Shown here piece by piece: positions 59,037-64,000 of a stretch of 64,000 nucleotides of DNA; position 1 is the first letter of the stretch, and every line of letters starts with the position of its first letter. The notes beneath the pieces were generated by a model. The model saw only the letters and a program-made list of their open reading frames with translations. It was not told where the DNA came from and made no database searches. The stretch is from Saccharopolyspora ipomoeae (GTDB lineage Bacteria > Actinomycetota > Actinomycetes > Mycobacteriales > Pseudonocardiaceae), in NCBI RefSeq assembly GCF_029952525.1, contig NZ_JASAOF010000003.1, positions 434,001 to 498,000 of the forward strand, read 5' to 3'. Made by a program: the position numbers and the translations under genes.

Positions 59037-59468
59037 GTGTCCACCTCGGCGAACCGACTCACCGATTCCGCGCGCTCGATGCTCGAATCCGACGTCGCCT
59101 CGGCGTCGCTGGGCATCGACGTGACCACGGCGCACGACGGCATCGCGTCCGCCCGCATGCGGGTGACCGAGCAGATGGTCAACGGCCACGACATCGCGCA
59201 CGGCGGCTACGTCTTCCTGCTCGCCGACACGACGTTCGCGGCCGCGTGCAACAGCCACGGGCCGGTCACCGTCGCCGCCGGAGCGGAGATCTCCTTCGTC
59301 ACGAGCGCACGCCTCGGCGACGAGCTGACCGCGACCGCGGAAGAACGAACCAGCTACGGCCGCAACGGCATCTACGACGTCACCGTGCACCGGGACACCC
59401 CCGCCGGACCGGAGGTCATCGCGGAGTTCCGCGGCCGGAGCCGGACCGTCGGACAGATCAAGCCCTGA
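59037..59468 (+). CDS. paaI: Hotdog-fold phenylacetyl-CoA thioesterase PaaI
   Basis: A 143-residue hotdog thioesterase. MVNGHDIAHGGYVFLLADTTFAAACN holds the catalytic Asp and Asn/Gly region of PaaI, and TVAAGAEISFVTSARLGDELTATAEE is the following strand pair. It rescues CoA from stalled ring-opened intermediates. GTG 59037 starts the gene; it is 11 bases from paaK. Confidence 0.92.
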   Translation: MSTSANRLTDSARSMLESDVASASLGIDVTTAHDGIASARMRVTEQMVNGHDIAHGGYVFLLADTTFAAACNSHGPVTVAAGAEISFVTSARLGDELTATAEERTSYGRNGIYDVTVHRDTPAGPEVIAEFRGRSRTVGQIKP

Positions 59469-59479
59469 GGAGTCTCCCC

Positions 59480-60826
59480 ATGCCGACCACGCACAACGAA
59501 GTGCCGACCGCGCGCCGACTGGGCACCGCGCCCGCGGTGGACGACCTCTCACCGGCGGAACGGCTGAGCACCGACGAACTCCGCGCCCTGCAGCTCGAAC
59601 GCCTGCAGTGGACGCTGCGCCACGCCTACGACAACGTTCCCTTCTACCGCAGGAAGTTCGACGACGCCGGGGTGCACCCGGACGACTGCAGGGAACTGGG
59701 CGACCTGGAGAAGTTCCCCTTCACCACCAAGCAGGACCTGCGCGCCAACTACCCGTTCGGCATGTTCGCCGTCCCGCAGGAGCAGGTGCGGCGCGTGCAC
59801 GCCTCCAGCGGAACCACGGGAAAGCCGACCGTCGTCGGCTACACCGAATCCGACCTGGACGCCTGGGCGACGGTGATGGCCCGATCCATCTTCGCCGCGG
59901 GCGGGCGCCCCGGGCACAAGGTGCACGTCTCCTACGGGTACGGGCTGTTCACGGGTGGGCTCGGGGCCCACTACGGCGCCGAGAAGCTGGGCACCACGGT
60001 CATCCCCGCTTCCGGCGGCATGACAGCACGCCAGGTTCAGATCATCAACGACTTCCGCCCCGAGATCATCATGGTCACGCCGTCCTACATGCTCACGCTC
60101 CTCGACGAGTTCGAACGTCAAGGGATCGACCCCCGGAAGTCCTCGCTCCAGGTGGGGATCTTCGGCGCCGAGCCGTGGACCGAGCAGATGCGCCGCGAGA
60201 TCGAGGAACGAGCGAACATCGACGCGGTCGACATCTACGGGCTCTCCGAAGTGATGGGACCCGGCGTCGCGCAGGAAGCCGTCGAGACCAAGGACGGCCT
60301 GCACATCTGGGAAGACCACTTCTACCCGGAGGTGGTCGACCCTATCGACGGCGTCGCGCTTCCCGACGGGACCACCGGTGAGCTGCTGTTCACCTCGCTG
60401 ACCAAGCAGGCGCTGCCGATCATCCGCTACCGGACCCGCGACCTCACGGCACTGCGTCCCGGCACCGCCCGCCCCGCGTACCGGAGGATGGACAAGGTCA
60501 CCGGCCGCAGCGACGACATGATCATCCTGCGCGGGGTGAACGTCTTCCCGACCCAGGTCGAGGAGATCGTGCTCGACACCGCCGACCTCTCACCGCACTT
60601 CCAGATCCGGCTCACCCGCCAGGAGAGGATGGACCGGCTGACCGTGCTCGTCGAAGCCCTTCCCGAGACGCCCGCGGAGCGGTGGGGAACGGCCTCGGCC
60701 GAGATCGCGGCGCGGGTCAAGGACGGTGTGGGCGTCAGCGTCGGCGTGGAGATCGTGGAGCCGGGCTCCCTGGAACGCTCGGTCGGCAAGCTCCGCAGGG
60801 TCATCGACCAACGGCCTAGAGACTGA
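59480..60826 (+). CDS. paaK: Phenylacetate-CoA ligase
   Basis: A 448-residue adenylate-forming enzyme that activates phenylacetate with ATP and CoA, the entry step of the pathway. Motifs: HASSGTTGKPTVVGYT (P-loop), YGLSEVMGPGVAQE, RYRTRDLTALRPG and the C-terminal GRSDDMIILRGVNVFPTQVEE. ATG 59480 has GAGGAG upstream. It is cotranscribed with paaI. Confidence 0.96.
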   Translation: MPTTHNEVPTARRLGTAPAVDDLSPAERLSTDELRALQLERLQWTLRHAYDNVPFYRRKFDDAGVHPDDCRELGDLEKFPFTTKQDLRANYPFGMFAVPQEQVRRVHASSGTTGKPTVVGYTESDLDAWATVMARSIFAAGGRPGHKVHVSYGYGLFTGGLGAHYGAEKLGTTVIPASGGMTARQVQIINDFRPEIIMVTPSYMLTLLDEFERQGIDPRKSSLQVGIFGAEPWTEQMRREIEERANIDAVDIYGLSEVMGPGVAQEAVETKDGLHIWEDHFYPEVVDPIDGVALPDGTTGELLFTSLTKQALPIIRYRTRDLTALRPGTARPAYRRMDKVTGRSDDMIILRGVNVFPTQVEEIVLDTADLSPHFQIRLTRQERMDRLTVLVEALPETPAERWGTASAEIAARVKDGVGVSVGVEIVEPGSLERSVGKLRRVIDQRPRD

Positions 60827-60836
60827 GGTCACTTGC

Positions 60837-60842
60837 GATAAT
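60837..60842 (+). promoter_or_regulatory. -10 hexamer of paaR
   Basis: GATAAT ends eight bases before ATG 60850, so the start site would coincide with the start codon, as in leaderless mRNAs common in actinobacteria. No -35 element was recognised. Confidence 0.45.
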
Positions 60843-60849
60843 GGTGTCC

Positions 60850-61467
60850 ATGACCGAACCACCCAGCAACCGCGCCACCAAGCGCGGTCGTCCCGGCTAC
60901 GACCTGGAATCCCTGCTCGCGGTGGCGGTCAAGCTGTTCAACGAGCGCGGCTACGACGGCACCAGCATGGAAGATCTGTCGCGCAAGCTGCAGATCACCA
61001 AGTCCGCGATCTACCACCACGTGCGCAGCAAGGACGAACTCCTGCGACTGGCGGTCAACCGCGGGCTGGACGGGTTGTTCGCCGAAGCCGACAAGCTGGA
61101 GAGCATCGACGGTCGCGCCATCGACAAGCTCGAGTACCTGGTCCGCGCCAGCGTCAACGTGCTCGTCGAGCAGCTGCCCTTCGTGACCCTCCTGCTGCGG
61201 ATTCGCGGCAACACCAAGGTCGAGAAGGCGGCGCTGGCACGTCGGCGGGAGTTCGACCAGATCGTCGCCGACCTGGTCAGCAAGGCCGCCGCGGACGGTG
61301 ATCTGCGCCCGGACGTCGACCCGGCCACCGCGGCTCGCCTGCTGTTCGGCATGGTCAACTCGCTGGTCGAGTGGTATCGGCCGCGACGCGGCGCGGACAC
61401 CGAGACGCTCGCCGACACGGTGGCCGCCGTCGCCTTCGACGGGCTGCGAGTCCGCAGGGAGGAGTGA
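60850..61467 (+). CDS. paaR: TetR family regulator, probable PaaR
   Basis: A 205-residue TetR protein. The HTH reads YDLESLLAVAVKLFNERGYDGTS then LSRKLQITKSAIYHHVRSKDELL; the C-terminal helices form the ligand domain. Position after paaK and the two matching operators point to the phenylacetyl-CoA-responsive repressor PaaR. ATG 60850 or ATG 60841 may start it; a -10 element at 60837 favours a leaderless start at 60850. Confidence 0.85.
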   Translation: MTEPPSNRATKRGRPGYDLESLLAVAVKLFNERGYDGTSMEDLSRKLQITKSAIYHHVRSKDELLRLAVNRGLDGLFAEADKLESIDGRAIDKLEYLVRASVNVLVEQLPFVTLLLRIRGNTKVEKAALARRREFDQIVADLVSKAAADGDLRPDVDPATAARLLFGMVNSLVEWYRPRRGADTETLADTVAAVAFDGLRVRREE

Positions 61468-61488
61468 CCGCCCGCGATCAGGGGCGGT
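61467..61488. terminator. Hairpin spanning two convergent stop codons
   Basis: ACCGCCC and GGGCGGT pair around an eight-base loop. The left arm begins at the last base of the paaR stop and the loop contains the stop codon of the FadR-type gene, so the stem is partly coding for the latter. It should work in both directions. Confidence 0.65.
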
Positions 61489-62215
61489 GGTCGTCCCCGA
61501 GTTCGTAGAAGCCGTTGATGTGCCCGTGCAGCAGCTCCACCGCCCGCCGGCCGTCGCGGTTCTCGATCGCTTCCAGGATGGCTCGGTGCTCGCGGCGCAC
61601 CCAACGCGAGGTCAGGCGCCAGTCGTCGAGCTGCTCGTAGGCCTCGATCATCTGGCGCTGGATCGCGGTGCGAAGCGACCCCATCAGGTGCGCGGCCAGG
61701 GAATTCCCGGTGGATTCGGCGATCCGCACGTGGAACTCGGTGTCGAGCCGGTTGAAGTCCCGGGCCGTGAGGTGCGGCGAGTCCATCTGGTCGAGGATCG
61801 CCCGCAACGCGAGGTGGTCGGCTCGAGTGGCGTGCCGTGCGGCCTCGGTCATCGCCCACTCCTCCAGCGTCAACCGGGTCCGCAGAACTTCGGCGGGGTC
61901 GAAGTGGCCGAGCGCGAGCTGCATCTTCAACAGCATCGAGAACCCGGTACCCGGGTGGCCGAGGAAGACCGTTCCGCCTTCGGGACCGCGACCGGGCCGG
62001 ACGTCGACGACGCCCAGGGCCTCGAGCACGCGCAGCGCTTCCCGCAACGAGGGTCGGCTCACTCCCAGGAGCTGGGCGAACTCCCGCTCGCTGGGCAACC
62101 GGTCGCCGGGCGCGAGACGACCGTCGAGGATGCGCTGCTCGATCTGCGACATGACCTGCTCGTAGGTCCGAACCTTGCGCGCCGGCTCCCACGAGCTGTG
62201 GGTCGCGGAACTCAT
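61478..62215 (-). CDS. FadR/GntR family transcriptional regulator
   Basis: A 245-residue regulator: winged helix (QIEQRILDGRLAPGDRLPSEREFAQLLGVSRPSLREALRVLEALGVVDVRPG) and an FCD-type C-terminal domain (FNRLDTEFHVRIAESTGNSLA, HRAILEAIENRDGRRAVELLHGHI) whose His/Asp residues usually bind metal and a carboxylate. GAGGAG precedes ATG 62215. It lies downstream of the symporter gene on the same strand and may control it. Confidence 0.88.
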   Translation of the reverse strand: MSSATHSSWEPARKVRTYEQVMSQIEQRILDGRLAPGDRLPSEREFAQLLGVSRPSLREALRVLEALGVVDVRPGRGPEGGTVFLGHPGTGFSMLLKMQLALGHFDPAEVLRTRLTLEEWAMTEAARHATRADHLALRAILDQMDSPHLTARDFNRLDTEFHVRIAESTGNSLAAHLMGSLRTAIQRQMIEAYEQLDDWRLTSRWVRREHRAILEAIENRDGRRAVELLHGHINGFYELGDDHRP

Positions 62216-62348
62216 GCCACTCCTCACTTCCGGCCTTCGTTGCCCAGGTCCAACCACCTTACGTCCCCGTTCACCCGAAATCGGCCCCACTGACGGCATC
62301 CTTACGCTCCGCTCGAGGCCGGTGCCCGGATTCGGGCCCTGAAAAGCC

Positions 62349-62388
62349 CGGGAACCTTCCTGCCGGGGAAGTAGCAGGAAGGTTCCCG
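62349..62388. repeat. Perfect hairpin made of two 16-bp elements
   Basis: CGGGAACCTTCCTGC and GCAGGAAGGTTCCCG form a perfect 15-bp stem with a 10-base loop, the tightest inverted pair in the window. It lies 17 bases after the symporter stop and could serve as its terminator. Confidence 0.85.
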
Positions 62389-62404
62389 TTCATCGGTCAG
62401 CTGG

Positions 62405-63967
62405 TCAGTGGGCGCCGATGCCGGTCAGCGATCGGACCTCCATCTCGTCGGTGCGGTCGCCGTCCTCGCGCTCTCCGAGCAGGGTGCCGATGTAGCCGAA
62501 CAGGAACGAGGCCGGGATCGACACCAGGCCCGGGTTGTTCAGCGGGAACAAGGCGAAGTCGGCCCAGGGCATCATGGACGACGGGGCGCCCGAGACGACC
62601 GGCGAGAAGATCATCAAGAGCAGGCACGTGGCCAGCCCGCCGTACATGCCCCACAAGGTGCCTCGGGTGTTGAACCTCCTCCAGTACAGCGAGAACAGCA
62701 GGGTGGAGAGGTTCGCGGAAGCGGCGAAGGCGAACGCCAGCGACACCAGGAACGCGAGGTTCTGACCGTTGACCAGGATGCCGCCGATGATCGACGTGGC
62801 GCCGATGATCAACGCCGTCAGCCGGGCCACCCGGATCTCCGAGTCCGGGTCGGCCTGGCCGCGTTTGAAGACGTTGGCGTACACGTCGTGGGCAAAGGAG
62901 GCCGACGCGGTCAACGTCAGCCCCGCCACCACGGCGAGGATCGTGGCGAAGGCGACCGCGGCGACCACTCCCAGCAGCACCGTTCCGCCGATGCGGTAGG
63001 CGAGCAGCGGAGCCGCGGAGTTCTCCCCGCCCGGGGCCGACAGGATCGAGTCCGTGCCGCTGACCGCGCCCGCGCCGAAGCCGATCACCAGCGTGCACAG
63101 GTAGAACACGGACATCGTGACCGTCGCCCACACCACCGAACGCCGGGCCTGCAGAGCGTTGGGCACCGTGTAGAACCGCATGAGGACGTGCGGGAGCCCT
63201 GCCACGCCGAGCACCAGGGCCAGCGACATCGAGACGAAGTCGAGCTTGGTGGTCCCATTCTCGCCGTACTGGGCTCCGGGGGCGAAGATCCGCTCGCCGA
63301 GCGGGTTCTTCTCGGCCGCGTGCTGCATCAGGGACGTGATGCTGAATCCGAACTTGCCCATCAGGAACAGGGTCATGAGCGCGACGCAGAGCATCAGCGC
63401 CACGGCCTTGATGATCTGCACCCAGGTGGTTCCCTTCATCCCACCGACGAGCACGTAGACGACCATCAGCGCGCCGACCGCGGCGATCACCAGCGCCTGC
63501 CCGGCCGCGCTGTGCACGTCGAGCAGCAGCGCGACGAGGCTTCCCGCGCCCGCGATCTGCGCGATCATGTAGATGAAGGAGATGACCATGGTCGACACGG
63601 CTGCTGCCGCGCGCACCGGACGCTGGTTCATCCGGTAGCTGAGAACGTCGCCCATGGTGAATCTGCCGGTGTTGCGCAGGAGTTCGGCGATCAGGAGCAG
63701 GTTCACCAGCCAGCCGACCAGGAATCCGATGGAGTAGAGGAATCCGTCGTAGCCGTGCACGGCGATGGCGCCGGCGATGCCGAGGAACGAGGCGGCCGAC
63801 AGGAAATCGCCAGAGAGCGCGATTCCGTTCTGCGCACCGGTGAACTGCGCACCGGCGGCGAAGTAGTCGGTGGTGGAGCCCGCACTGCTCACCCGGTAGA
63901 CGATGTAGAGGGTGACCAGCACGAATGCCGCGAAGATGCTGATGTTGAGCATCGGGTTGGTGTCCAT
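62405..63967 (-). CDS. Sodium:carboxylate symporter, ActP/PaaL-like
   Basis: A 520-residue SSS-family transporter with 13 predicted helices. Signature parts: LSGDFLSAASFLGIAGAIAV, GGMKGTTWVQIIKAVALMLC, GLPHVLMRFYTVPNALQARRSVVWATV. It resembles the acetate permease ActP; the phenylacetate permease PaaL is of the same type, and the position beside the paa cluster makes phenylacetate possible. Its ATG shares a base with the stop of the upstream DUF485 gene (TAATG). Confidence 0.87.
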   Translation of the reverse strand: MDTNPMLNISIFAAFVLVTLYIVYRVSSAGSTTDYFAAGAQFTGAQNGIALSGDFLSAASFLGIAGAIAVHGYDGFLYSIGFLVGWLVNLLLIAELLRNTGRFTMGDVLSYRMNQRPVRAAAAVSTMVISFIYMIAQIAGAGSLVALLLDVHSAAGQALVIAAVGALMVVYVLVGGMKGTTWVQIIKAVALMLCVALMTLFLMGKFGFSITSLMQHAAEKNPLGERIFAPGAQYGENGTTKLDFVSMSLALVLGVAGLPHVLMRFYTVPNALQARRSVVWATVTMSVFYLCTLVIGFGAGAVSGTDSILSAPGGENSAAPLLAYRIGGTVLLGVVAAVAFATILAVVAGLTLTASASFAHDVYANVFKRGQADPDSEIRVARLTALIIGATSIIGGILVNGQNLAFLVSLAFAFAASANLSTLLFSLYWRRFNTRGTLWGMYGGLATCLLLMIFSPVVSGAPSSMMPWADFALFPLNNPGLVSIPASFLFGYIGTLLGEREDGDRTDEMEVRSLTGIGAH

Positions 63968-64000
63968 TACGGCCGCTCCTCCCCGGTCGCCTCGCGGTAG
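63967..64000 (-). CDS. DUF485 membrane protein, C-terminal fragment
   Basis: Only the last ten codons are in the window (YREATGEERP, then TAA at 63967-63969). The TAATG overlap with the symporter ATG, and the regular pairing of DUF485 (YjcH) genes with actP, support the assignment. Confidence 0.55.
   Translation of the reverse strand, partial: YREATGEERP

Overview
The window is high-GC DNA with dense genes, GTG and TTG starts and many 1-4 base gene overlaps, as expected of an actinobacterium. From about 275 to 49,700 the gene order follows, from memory, the Mycobacterium tuberculosis argS-lysA-hom-thrC-thrB-rho-rpmE-prfA-prmC-sua5-wecA-atpI-atpBEFHAGDC-DUF2550-cobalamin adenosyltransferase-murA-nucS-methylmalonyl-CoA epimerase block, with accessory genes inserted. 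Gene content, the MurA Asp variant and a separate b and delta subunit suggest a non-mycobacterial relative such as a Pseudonocardiaceae member (Saccharopolyspora-like). That taxonomic call is inference.

Layout. 1-14,300: a secreted-protein fragment, methylmalonyl-CoA epimerase, a Tat-type penicillin acylase with a TetR regulator, an SPW membrane protein, a long DivIVA/FilP-like coiled-coil protein, small hydrolases and an acetyltransferase, a lipoprotein operon, the PTS-dependent dihydroxyacetone kinase operon dhaKLM and an aldehyde dehydrogenase. 14,500-20,500: a sodium/solute symporter with a small partner, a 63-residue unknown behind an inverted repeat, NucS, an amino acid permease, a Nudix hydrolase and a monooxygenase-fold protein. 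20,600-34,300: MurA, cobalamin adenosyltransferase, two GNATs, DUF2550, the complete F1Fo ATP synthase operon, AtpI, WecA and the threonylcarbamoyl-AMP synthase. 34,400-48,600: an alpha/beta hydrolase with a 245-residue acidic tail, PrmC, RF1, L31, Rho behind a long gene-free leader, thrB-thrC-hom-lysA and argS. 48,800-52,800: DUF3105/DUF305 membrane-anchored proteins, a CDF metal exporter, tRNA-Arg(CCG) and an LCP ligase. 52,900-64,000: a complete phenylacetate catabolic cluster, paaZABCDE divergent from paaI-paaK-paaR, with two good PaaR-type operators between them, followed by a FadR-type regulator and a DUF485/sodium symporter pair.

The most unusual structure is a dispersed 16-bp element, consensus GGGAACCTTCCTGTCA, with about 28 copies. 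Almost all lie between genes, usually within tens of bases of a gene end. Some are alone, some tandem, and six loci hold inverted pairs able to form hairpins. In one pair both arms carry the same compensating changes (36,099/36,161), which argues for selection on a folded form or for copying of whole pairs. A second recurrent sequence, ACCGCCCCTGR, forms the stem of three or four terminators near 39,150, 51,660, 52,900 and 61,480. I do not recognise the 16-bp family as a described element. I saw no insertion sequence, CRISPR array, phage gene or rRNA.
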